NCBI GenBank assembly: GCA_021162935.1 | Contig: JAGGXR010000027.1 | Span: 1 to 38,903 of the forward strand | Reading direction: 5' to 3' | Length of the DNA: 38,903 nt | Source: Deltaproteobacteria bacterium | GTDB taxonomy: Bacteria; Myxococcota_A; Polyangia; HGW-17; SLPX01 | Part shown: positions 18,513-26,726 of the stretch, piece by piece | Numbering within the stretch: the first letter of the stretch is position 1 | How the letters are laid out: every line of letters begins with the position of its first letter | Program-made: the position numbers and the translations under genes | The notes under the pieces: generated by a model | Databases searched by the model: none | What the model saw: the letters and a program-made list of their open reading frames with translations, nothing else | Told to the model about the DNA's origin: nothing

Positions 18513-20228
18513 ATGGGCCACGACCAGACAGTCAAATGTCCAGCCTGCGGGATGGACGTGAATATACGCACCGACCAGAGCATTGCCGTGTGTCTGTCTT
18601 GCGGCAAGGTGATGCGTATTCCCGACGACGTGGAGCCTGCGACTTCCGTTGGTGCGTCGGGGACGCCTGATGCCGCAAAAGCCACATTGGGATCCGACGG
18701 ACAGTCGTCATTGGCGTCCCAGTCGGAACCGGCAGGGGCGGCGATTTCGGAGACGGGTGCATCGGATGAGTCGACGAAGACGGGTGTTCCCTTTGAACCG
18801 CAGGGCGACGGGGATGGAACCGAATCCCGGTCGGATGCCGAAGAGACGAATCGGGTGGGCACGGGCCATGCGAGTCGCCTTGCGATGCCCGAGCCCGAAG
18901 GCGATGCGACGCGCCCATTGCGGACGGGGAAGACCCCGAAGGTGGTGCCGTTTGCCGGCACGCGTGACGACTCCCGTCCGGACGCGGCGTCCAAGTTGGA
19001 GGAGGCGGCGGACAACGAGCCTACCCAGGATTTTCCCACCGATGGGCGCACCTCGTCGAGGGTCGCTTCGGTGCTCACCGAAGAGTTGTCCGAGCCACAT
19101 CGAGACGACGAGCCCACCCAGGACTTCCATCCTGGGCGTGGAAGCGGATCGGCAGGCCCTGGGGTGTCTGAATTGGACCATGAGGCGGACGGTCTCGGTG
19201 GGGCTGACGTCGTGGTCCAGGATAACGTCGAACTGACCATGGACTGTCCCAATTGTGGGTCGTCGGTGGTGCTCCGCGGTCGGCAGGTCGTCGAAGGAGG
19301 CGTCTGCCCCTCCTGTCGTTCGGAAGTGCGTGTCCCGGCAGAAATGCTGGAAATACTCCTCGGTGCGGGGCCGAACGACCCGCTCAAAATGGCTGGTCTG
19401 GCTGCCGCTGGTTCCGGATCGAGTCTTGGGAAGGCGATCGCGGTTGCTTCTGTCCGCGAAGTGATCCTCGACTGTCCCGTGTGCGGCACCAAGGTGACGC
19501 TCCGTGACGACGTCATCGATCGTGGGGCCACTTGTCCCTCCTGCGGGGCCGAGATTCATGTCGATGGATCGGGTTCCCAGTGGGCCAAGCAAGGCGCGGA
19601 GGCGTCAGGAGCTGCGTCGGTCGCCGCTTCGTCGTCTTCGAATGTCTTGTCTCCATCCGCCACAGCGTCGAGTTCGAGCAACGCTTCGCTTCCATCGGGC
19701 CAGGACATCAAGCAGGTGCCGGTCGCGGTTCAGACCGTCCAGTCTGCCAAGCCGGCCCGAGTCGCCATGATCCTGATTGGGGTCATCAGTGTCCTAGGCG
19801 TTGGTGTGATGGCGTGGTTGTTGATGGTGCCCGGGACCGGTGGTCGGAAGGCCAGCAGGGTGGAGCGGAGTTTGGTCACCGGGCGACTCATTGCGGGAGG
19901 AAAACTGGGGCATTGGGCCATGACGCCCTCGAGGTGTCTGTCGGGCCAGGCCCACGGATACAACGGGGTCGAGTTGGGGAGTCGGACCGGAGGTCCCATC
20001 GTTCGGATCGTCAAGACTGCCGAGGGCTACGCGGTCATTTCCGCGGCCGGCCCCACGGACGAGGCGATCAAGTTCACCAATTGCGAGCTGTTCGACGTGG
20101 CCGTGGTTCGGACGCAGATTCGGGTCAACGGCGTGCAACTGCTGAACGGGCACGCTCGGCTCCTGTGCAAGGACAAGAACGGCGTCCCGCTCTTGCGGGG
20201 CTCGGTGACCTTCCAGCGCTGTCAGTGA
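18513..20228 (+). CDS. Triple zinc-ribbon single-pass membrane protein
   Basis: The 571-residue protein has three CxxC...CxxC zinc ribbons: Cys9/12/27/30, Cys245/248/265/268 and Cys321/324/341/344. The first is separated from the others by ~200 residues of Ser/Thr/Asp/Glu-rich, probably disordered sequence containing two EPTQDF motifs. A single membrane segment (about 417-438) and a C-terminal domain of ~130 residues of unknown type follow. The N-terminal ribbons would be cytoplasmic and the C-terminal domain periplasmic. Related MJ0042-type ribbon proteins are common in Myxococcota and often of unknown role. The repeated T-Q-D-F sites could be phosphorylated and read by FHA domains; that is a guess. 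GGAGGA precedes the ATG. Confidence 0.72.
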   Translation: MGHDQTVKCPACGMDVNIRTDQSIAVCLSCGKVMRIPDDVEPATSVGASGTPDAAKATLGSDGQSSLASQSEPAGAAISETGASDESTKTGVPFEPQGDGDGTESRSDAEETNRVGTGHASRLAMPEPEGDATRPLRTGKTPKVVPFAGTRDDSRPDAASKLEEAADNEPTQDFPTDGRTSSRVASVLTEELSEPHRDDEPTQDFHPGRGSGSAGPGVSELDHEADGLGGADVVVQDNVELTMDCPNCGSSVVLRGRQVVEGGVCPSCRSEVRVPAEMLEILLGAGPNDPLKMAGLAAAGSGSSLGKAIAVASVREVILDCPVCGTKVTLRDDVIDRGATCPSCGAEIHVDGSGSQWAKQGAEASGAASVAASSSSNVLSPSATASSSSNASLPSGQDIKQVPVAVQTVQSAKPARVAMILIGVISVLGVGVMAWLLMVPGTGGRKASRVERSLVTGRLIAGGKLGHWAMTPSRCLSGQAHGYNGVELGSRTGGPIVRIVKTAEGYAVISAAGPTDEAIKFTNCELFDVAVVRTQIRVNGVQLLNGHARLLCKDKNGVPLLRGSVTFQRCQ

Positions 20229-20259
20229 CCGCAAGGTACGGGGCGATGCTCTTTTCTTG

Positions 20260-20288
20260 TTGACCGTACTTGTCATATGAATTACAAA
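20260..20288 (+). promoter_or_regulatory. Candidate sigma-70-type promoter
   Basis: TTGACC (20260-20265) and TACAAA (20283-20288) are separated by 17 bases in the AT-rich part of the gap before the large Cys-repeat lipoprotein gene. Five of six and four of six positions match the consensus. It lies about 90 bases upstream of the start codon. Confidence 0.4.
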
Positions 20289-20377
20289 TCTCAATAGACA
20301 ATAGAGGGTCGGTGCAACGAGAGAGGGGGGACAGGAAGCGACAGAAACAACCGTCGGGTGACTGAGGAGGTGGACCA

Positions 20378-23300
20378 ATGGTGAGACAGAAAATTTGGCT
20401 GCTGTGTGGCGTGTTCGGTATGGCCGTGGCAACCTGGGCCTGCGGTGATTCGGGTAGTTCCGGTGGTGGCACGGGCGAATCGACGGCCACGGCCTGCCAG
20501 GACGCCCAGGACAACGACGGCGACGGCCAGACGGACTGCGACGATACGGATTGCCAGGGCTTCGTGTTCTGCGAGGCAGTTGCGGAAGACACGGCCACGG
20601 CCTGCCAGGACACCCAGGACAACGACGGCGATGGCCAGACGGACTGTGACGATACGGACTGCCAGGGCTTCGTGTTCTGCGCGACCGTGACGGAAGACAC
20701 GGCCATGGCGTGCCAGGACGGCCAGGACAACGACGACGACGGCGACACGGACTGCGACGATACGGACTGCCAGGGCTTCGTGTTTTGTCAGAGTCCGTCG
20801 GAGGCTACCTCAACGGCGTGTCAGGACGGTCAGGACAACGACAACGACGGCCAGACCGACTGTTCGGACCCGGACTGCCAGGGCTTCGTGTTTTGCCAGT
20901 CTGACGAGAGCACGTCGGCTCTCTGTCAGGATAGCCTGGACAACGACAACGACGGCTACACCGACTGCGCGGATCCAGACTGCCAGGGCTTCGTGTTTTG
21001 TTATTCGCTGGAAGAAACCACGGCGTTCACCTGTCAAGACGGTCAGGACAACGACAACGATGGGCTGACGGACTGCGACGACACGGATTGTCAGGGTTTC
21101 GTCTTTTGTCAGTCTGTGGAGTCCACGTCGGCTGCCTGTCAGGACGGTCAGGACAACGACAACGACGGCGACACGGATTGTGCCGACACGGATTGCCAGG
21201 GGTTTGTGTTCTGCCAGGCGGAGGAGTCGACCGCATCGGCCTGTCAGGATGGTCAGGACAATGACAGCGACGGTCAAACGGATTGCGACGACACGGATTG
21301 CCAGGGTTTCGTCTTCTGTCAGTCCGAGGAATCGACATCGGCAGCCTGTCAGGACGGCCAGGACAATGACAGCGACGGTCAAACGGATTGCGACGATCCG
21401 GATTGCCAGGGTTTCGTCTTCTGTTTGGCTGGTGGCGAGGATTCCTACTCGCTGTGCAAAGATGGTCGCGATAATGATAGCGACGGTCAAACCGACTGCG
21501 ACGACACCGATTGCTGGCACTGGTCCTACTGCCAGCATTACAACGGGTATCCGGTGGTGGATGCCTGGAACGAGACCTGGGACGGAATCGAGCGCGGCGC
21601 GGCAACCTGGGCCGAAGCCAAGGCCACATGCGAGGCGCTCGGAGGTCGGCTGCCCACCATTACGGAACTGTATCGCAACAATGCAACGACGGGCACGGGA
21701 AACCTGTCCGACAGTTCCGCGACGAACTATCTGTGGACCCTCATAGCCTGCCATTCGGCGAATGCCAGGACGACCGTGAGGCTGAGCAACGGGCAGGTCT
21801 CGTATACGGCTGAGACAGCATCGTTGCATTATCGATGCGTGTGGCCGGATTCAGAGGGGGCAGGGTTCGACGAGTACCGGTGCTATGGGGATCCCACCGA
21901 GCCCTGTTGGTCGTTTGGTCACGTGTGGAACTTGGATCAATGGGACCGGCCTGCCGTCACCTACGCGGCGGCCGTCAATGAGTGCGCGTTCTACGGAGCA
22001 AGCATCCCAGTGGTTGCGGAATGGGGCGATGTCATCCACAAGGGCGTGCCGCACACAACGAACAACTGGCTCTGGGCGGGCAACGCCATGTACTGGTACA
22101 ATGGTGGTTACGGTCAGGCGATTGTGCGTTGGACCGACCAGACGGCCGAGAACTGGTCGTATCGCTCTTCTACGTTTGGATCGCTTTCAGGGGGAACTTC
22201 GGCTCAGCGTTTTCGGTGCGTCGGATTGGCCGATCCGAGCAGTTTTCAGCCAACGAACTCGACCTGCACGGGTGGATGTTTCGCGGCGTCGGATCGCCGG
22301 TCTCCCATCGTGGCCGACTCACAGGATCGGGTGGCCACTCGCATGGCGGTTGCAGTCGAAGACTGCCGAGACGAGGACGGCGATCTGGCCAACGAAGCGG
22401 ATTTCACCGAGTTGGTCCACGAGGGCTGGCCCGGAGGCACGAATGCCTGGAATTGGCTGTCGGATCCCTTGTATTGGTACAGCAATGGCTACGGAAACGC
22501 CCTGGCTAAGTGGTCCTCGGCGGGAGTCGAATCCTGGTACTGGTCGTCTACGACCGGCGCCCGATCCGCAGCCTCTTCGAATCGGGCCTATCGGTGTATC
22601 TGGAGGGCGATGGGGCCGGCAGTTCCCACATGTAGCGCTACCAATATCGTGACCTGGACAGGAACCCTGTACGAGTGTTCATCTGGTGCTCCCGGTACTT
22701 CGAACAACCAGGCGAACGTGATCGAGATCGTTGATGATTGGGGCAATGCCTGGGATGGCATCCAGAGGGACCATCTTCCTTACGACGAGGCGAAGTCACA
22801 GTGCGAATCGCTGGGCGGTCGTCTGCCGACAGCCACGGAAATCTGGGCCGTTCGGTCGAGCAGCAATCCACACAATTCGATTGGCGACGTCACGTCCACG
22901 AGTTATCTGTGGACCAAGATGGCGACTGGAGATGCGGGACGCCGGGCGGTCGTGCGCATTTCCGACGGTGCTTCGACCAATTCTCAAACTTCGACCGCCC
23001 AATATTATCGATGCATCTGGCCGTCGCGTCGCGGTGACGTCCTGGCCAAGAACAACTGCTACGGACCTCCTGGAGACGAGTGTTTCAGAACCAGCGATGG
23101 TCTGATCGCCGACAGCTACGACCGCGTGGCCCTGGATGCGGCGACGGCCATCAGCGAATGCCTCGCCAGTGGCGGGCATTTGGCCGATCATCGAGAGGCC
23201 ATTCGTTTGATTCACAGTGGTTGGCCGAACGGTGAGAACCAGTGGCTGTGGCTGAACGAGCCGATGTATTGGTACAGCAACAACTACGGGTACCCGCTGA

Positions 23301-23407
23301 TGCGTTGGAGCGGCGACGGACCGGCCGACTGGGAGTACAGCACGGGCATGTCGAGCCCCACGAATCTGCGCCGCTTCCGTTGCGTCTACGACCAGCGACT
23401 GCGGTAG
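20378..23407 (+). CDS. Large surface lipoprotein: ten acidic Cys repeats plus five C-terminal modules
   Basis: The 1009-residue product starts with a signal whose lipobox-like end is ATWAC (Cys22), after a strong AGGAGGTG ribosome site. Residues ~40-385 are ten 35-36-residue units with the core CQDGQDNDNDGQTDCDD, followed by TDCQGFVFC. The Asp/Asn pattern resembles calcium-binding loops (thrombospondin type-3-like or dockerin-like). The C-terminal ~620 residues hold five modules of two kinds. Type A contains EALGGRLPTITEL, as in DUF1566/Lcl-type domains. Type B contains DRVAxxAAxxxC...WLW...YWY and ends with RFRCV. The order is A-B-B-A-B. Function is unknown; adhesion to a surface or prey cell is plausible. 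Confidence 0.8.
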   Translation: MVRQKIWLLCGVFGMAVATWACGDSGSSGGGTGESTATACQDAQDNDGDGQTDCDDTDCQGFVFCEAVAEDTATACQDTQDNDGDGQTDCDDTDCQGFVFCATVTEDTAMACQDGQDNDDDGDTDCDDTDCQGFVFCQSPSEATSTACQDGQDNDNDGQTDCSDPDCQGFVFCQSDESTSALCQDSLDNDNDGYTDCADPDCQGFVFCYSLEETTAFTCQDGQDNDNDGLTDCDDTDCQGFVFCQSVESTSAACQDGQDNDNDGDTDCADTDCQGFVFCQAEESTASACQDGQDNDSDGQTDCDDTDCQGFVFCQSEESTSAACQDGQDNDSDGQTDCDDPDCQGFVFCLAGGEDSYSLCKDGRDNDSDGQTDCDDTDCWHWSYCQHYNGYPVVDAWNETWDGIERGAATWAEAKATCEALGGRLPTITELYRNNATTGTGNLSDSSATNYLWTLIACHSANARTTVRLSNGQVSYTAETASLHYRCVWPDSEGAGFDEYRCYGDPTEPCWSFGHVWNLDQWDRPAVTYAAAVNECAFYGASIPVVAEWGDVIHKGVPHTTNNWLWAGNAMYWYNGGYGQAIVRWTDQTAENWSYRSSTFGSLSGGTSAQRFRCVGLADPSSFQPTNSTCTGGCFAASDRRSPIVADSQDRVATRMAVAVEDCRDEDGDLANEADFTELVHEGWPGGTNAWNWLSDPLYWYSNGYGNALAKWSSAGVESWYWSSTTGARSAASSNRAYRCIWRAMGPAVPTCSATNIVTWTGTLYECSSGAPGTSNNQANVIEIVDDWGNAWDGIQRDHLPYDEAKSQCESLGGRLPTATEIWAVRSSSNPHNSIGDVTSTSYLWTKMATGDAGRRAVVRISDGASTNSQTSTAQYYRCIWPSRRGDVLAKNNCYGPPGDECFRTSDGLIADSYDRVALDAATAISECLASGGHLADHREAIRLIHSGWPNGENQWLWLNEPMYWYSNNYGYPLMRWSGDGPADWEYSTGMSSPTNLRRFRCVYDQRLR
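20495..21540 (+). repeat. 105/108-bp tandem repeats, ten units, in coding sequence
   Basis: The unit-opening cysteine codon recurs at 20495, 20603, 20711, 20819, 20924, 21032, 21137, 21242, 21347 and 21455, alternating 108- and 105-bp steps. Neighbouring units share long identical stretches. The array is a candidate for copy-number variation without frame loss. Confidence 0.88.
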
Positions 23408-23480
23408 TGCCTCTCTTCGTCGTTCTTCGGGCGGCGGACCTCCATCAATTCATGGACGGCTTCCATCAACCCACTGCCGA

Positions 23481-23519
23481 CTGCCATCGCAAGGCGATGG
23501 CAGGACGGTCTATCCGTCC
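23481..23519. terminator. Paired hairpins between convergent genes
   Basis: CTGCCATCGC, loop AAG, GCGATGGCAG form a perfect ten-base stem (23481-23503). A second hairpin, GGACGG-TCTAT-CCGTCC (23503-23519), overlaps the mutS stop codon. Both lie where the lipoprotein gene and mutS converge, so a bidirectional terminator is likely. No long T run is present. Confidence 0.55.
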
Positions 23520-26413
23520 TCGTGGTCCTCGTCTGGTTTCTTCAGCATCGCCTTGAGGCGGTAGAGTGTGTCGATGGCCTGGCGTGGGGTGAGTGCGTCT
23601 GGGTCGATTGCTTCCAGGGTGCGAAAAATTTTCAACGACGTGACGTCGGTTCCATGGGTTCGTGATGGGGCGTCCTCGTTGTTGGAGGAAGATGCCTGGG
23701 GGTTGGAGGAAGATGCCTGGCCTGGTGTCATCCGGGCTGAGGGGCCCTTTTTCTTGGAGAGGGCAGGGGGCACGTCGGCGAACAGGCTGAGCTGCGCCGT
23801 GCGATCCACGGGCCCCTGGCTCTTTTCGAGCTTTTTGAGGATGGCTTCGGCCCGAGCAATGACCGGGGCCGGCACGCCAGCCAGCCTGGCGACCTGGATG
23901 CCGTAGGATCGGTTCACCCCGCCCGGTGCGAGTTTGTGCAGGAACACGACGTCGTGTTTCCATTCACGAACCAGGACCGTGTAGTTGCGGACCCTGGCCC
24001 TGACGTCGGCCAGGGCGCACAGTTCGTGATAGTGGGTGGCGAACATGGTTCTGGCCCCAATGGCGTCGTGGAGGTATTCAGCCACGGCCCAGGCCAGGGA
24101 CATGCCGTCGAAGGTCGAGGTGCCACGGCCGATTTCGTCTAGGATCACGAGGCTGCGTTTCGTGGCGTATCGCAGGATTTTGGCGGTTTCCTTCATTTCG
24201 ACCATGAAGGTGCTTTCGCCCCGAGCCAGGTTGTCCGAGGCTCCGACTCGCGTGAAGATCCGGTCCATGATGCCGATGGTGGCGGAGCGGGCCGGCACGA
24301 AACTACCCGTGTGCGCCAGCAGAGCGATGAGGGCCACCTGTCGGATGATGGTGGATTTGCCCGCCATGTTCGGACCGGTCACGATGAGGAGTTGCTGTCC
24401 GCCTGCGTCCAGGCTGGTGTCGTTGGGCACGAAGGATCCAGGGTCGAGGTACTGCTCCACGACTGGGTGGCGACCGTCACGGATGTCCAGGACCGGGTCC
24501 TCCGACATGTTGGGACGGACGTAATCGTCCAGAGCGGCCTGCTCGGCGAAGCCCGCCAGCAGATCCACGGTGGCCACTTTGGCCGCCAGGTTGGAGATGC
24601 GTTGGACATGGGCGGACAGGTCGTTGCGGAGGGCGTCGAACAGGGTCTGCTCCAGGAGGAGACGTTTTTCTTCGGCTTCCAAGACCCGGGTTTCGTGTTC
24701 TGCCAGCTCAGGAGTGGTGAACCGTTCTGCGTTCACCAGGGTCTGCTTGCGCGTGTAGTCATCCGGAACCTGGGCGAGGTTCGTTCTGGTGACTTCGATG
24801 TAGTAGCCGAAGACTTTGTTGTATTTGATCTTGAGAGAAGCAATGCCAGTGCGTGTTCGCTCGCGTTCCTCGATGGCCAGGATGCTGTCCTTGCCGCCCT
24901 GGCTCAGGGCGACTAGGCTGTCCAGTTTCACGTCGTAGCCGGGTCGGATGACGCCTCCATCCTTGAGGCTGGTGGGAGGCTCGTCCACCATGGCCTGGCC
25001 GATCTGGTCGGCGATGTCCTGGAGGATGTCCTGGCCGAGGTCTAGGAGGCTTTGGTCCCGGCCCAGTTTCTTCTCGCCGGGAGGAAGCAGGTCCTGCAGG
25101 AGGCGGGCCAGGTCGGGTATCAACTCCAGCGACCGTCTCAAGGCAGCCAGGTCTCGTGGTGTGGCGACGCCGTGCCCGATGCGTCTGGCCAGGCGTTCCA
25201 TGTCTGCAATGTGTTTGAGGTGCTTGCGTAGGTCCGTCCGCCGGGGACCTGCTTCGAGGAGTATTTCGACGGCATCGTGGCGACTTCGGATTTCAGTGAG
25301 GTCCTGCAGGGGATATGCCAGGGCTCGACGCAGCGCCCTGCCGCCCATGGGGGTCACGGTTTGGTCGATGGCCTTGAGCAGGCTGCCTGCTCGGCCTCCT
25401 TCCATGAGGGTGGCGAAGATTTCCAAATTGGCGAAGGTGGCTTCGTCCAGAGCCATGTAGTCGGACCGGACGTACGGCACGAGGCGCAATGGGGGCATGG
25501 AGGCAGCGGGGATGGTGTGGCGGATGTACCGCGCCACCATCAGAGCCGCGCCCAGCGCCTGACGAGGCAGGTGGTCCAGGGCGTCGCTGGTCTGTCCGGT
25601 CAGGGCGGCAAGTTCGCGTCGTCGGTCGCTGTCGCTCAGGAATTCGTCCTCGACCTCTTCTACCATGGGCGCCGCATGGGAGAGAAGATTCGAGATTTTG
25701 GCGGCATTGTGTTGCGACCATTGTCCTGGGGAGTCGCGTCGTTCCGGAGCCGGTTCTCCAGAGGATGCGTCTCGGTCCTTGTCGGTCCATGCCCCCCTGG
25801 GAACCACGATTTGTTTGGGCGCCAACCGTGCCAGTTCTCCCTCGAGATCTTCGAATCCATCGAGCACCGTGAGGCGAAATTCGCCTGTGGATACGTCGGC
25901 GAAGGCGAGGGCGAGACGATTGTCCTGTCGTTCGGCCTCGTTTTGGTCGCCGAAGGAGGCGGCCTTGCTGTGCGCCGTGGCGTTGCGGTCCGATTCGTCG
26001 CTCGGAACGGGCCGAACGGCCAGCAGGTAGTTCGGTCTGCGTGCTTCCAGGTGGTCCATGTCCAGGTTGACCCCTGGGGTGACCACGCGGGTCACGGCTC
26101 GCTTGACGATGCCCTTGGCCTGTTTCGCGTCTTCCATCTGGTCGCAGACCGCTACCTTGTGTCCCTGCTCGACGAGTTTGGCGAGGTACGAATCCAGGGT
26201 ATGGTACGGCACTCCGCACATGGGCACCGGGTTTTCCTTGTTCTTGTCCCGACTCGTGAGGGTGAGGTCGAGCGCCCGCGATACCACGATGGCGTCTTCG
26301 TAGAACATTTCGTAGAAATCGCCGAGCCGGAACATGAGTACGGCGTCGGGGTACTGGGACTTCCAGTCCAGGTATTGACGCATCACCGGCGTTTTGGCTT
26401 TTGAAGTTCCCAT
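23510..26413 (-). CDS. mutS: DNA mismatch repair ATPase MutS
   Basis: MutS recognises mismatches and starts repair with MutL. The mismatch-contacting Phe-x-Glu is at 33-35 (GDFYEMFYED), matching Phe36/Glu38 of E. coli. The connector domain (MCGVPYHTL), lever and clamp regions follow. The ATPase holds the Walker A GPNMAGKST (near residue 680), the Walker B region ILDEIGRGTSTFDG and the ATHYHEL motif. At 967 residues it is longer than the usual ~850-880. The excess is a polar insert after about residue 120 and a Ser/Asn-rich linker before the C-terminal helical tail. AAGGGA precedes the ATG at 26413. No mutL is in the window. Confidence 0.96.
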   Translation of the reverse strand: MGTSKAKTPVMRQYLDWKSQYPDAVLMFRLGDFYEMFYEDAIVVSRALDLTLTSRDKNKENPVPMCGVPYHTLDSYLAKLVEQGHKVAVCDQMEDAKQAKGIVKRAVTRVVTPGVNLDMDHLEARRPNYLLAVRPVPSDESDRNATAHSKAASFGDQNEAERQDNRLALAFADVSTGEFRLTVLDGFEDLEGELARLAPKQIVVPRGAWTDKDRDASSGEPAPERRDSPGQWSQHNAAKISNLLSHAAPMVEEVEDEFLSDSDRRRELAALTGQTSDALDHLPRQALGAALMVARYIRHTIPAASMPPLRLVPYVRSDYMALDEATFANLEIFATLMEGGRAGSLLKAIDQTVTPMGGRALRRALAYPLQDLTEIRSRHDAVEILLEAGPRRTDLRKHLKHIADMERLARRIGHGVATPRDLAALRRSLELIPDLARLLQDLLPPGEKKLGRDQSLLDLGQDILQDIADQIGQAMVDEPPTSLKDGGVIRPGYDVKLDSLVALSQGGKDSILAIEERERTRTGIASLKIKYNKVFGYYIEVTRTNLAQVPDDYTRKQTLVNAERFTTPELAEHETRVLEAEEKRLLLEQTLFDALRNDLSAHVQRISNLAAKVATVDLLAGFAEQAALDDYVRPNMSEDPVLDIRDGRHPVVEQYLDPGSFVPNDTSLDAGGQQLLIVTGPNMAGKSTIIRQVALIALLAHTGSFVPARSATIGIMDRIFTRVGASDNLARGESTFMVEMKETAKILRYATKRSLVILDEIGRGTSTFDGMSLAWAVAEYLHDAIGARTMFATHYHELCALADVRARVRNYTVLVREWKHDVVFLHKLAPGGVNRSYGIQVARLAGVPAPVIARAEAILKKLEKSQGPVDRTAQLSLFADVPPALSKKKGPSARMTPGQASSSNPQASSSNNEDAPSRTHGTDVTSLKIFRTLEAIDPDALTPRQAIDTLYRLKAMLKKPDEDHEDG

Positions 26414-26726
26414 AGTCCCTTGTTTTCGTTATAGTCCACACACGCAATGAAGTGTGTTTCAGCAAACAGGCTCTGTGAGTCAAGTCGACCGAATCGGCTT
26501 CGATTGCTTCGCTGACCCATGAGAATCGGAATCGAGGTCGTTGCTCCGCCTGTCGGCTGTTTGTTTTTTGCCTGCAACCCTGATGCAAGTCAAGGGACAC
26601 GGTCGATTCGATGCGACGGTGGCTTTCGAGATTGTGTTGAATGCGCTGTCGTGGCAGACGATGATGTGGTCTGAGTGTCACCTCGGCAAGCCTGTGGTGA
26701 TGCCGGCCCAAGACCAGGAGTGATGC
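26414..26726. other. Divergent intergenic region between mutS and the 718-residue gene
   Basis: The 313-base gap carries promoters for both directions. On the minus strand, TATAAC lies about 20 bases before the mutS start and could be a -10 element, but no good -35 was found. A hairpin with stem ACACAC/GTGTGT lies next to it (about 26430-26450). I see no gene: the only short open frame lacks a start with a ribosome site. Confidence 0.4.
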
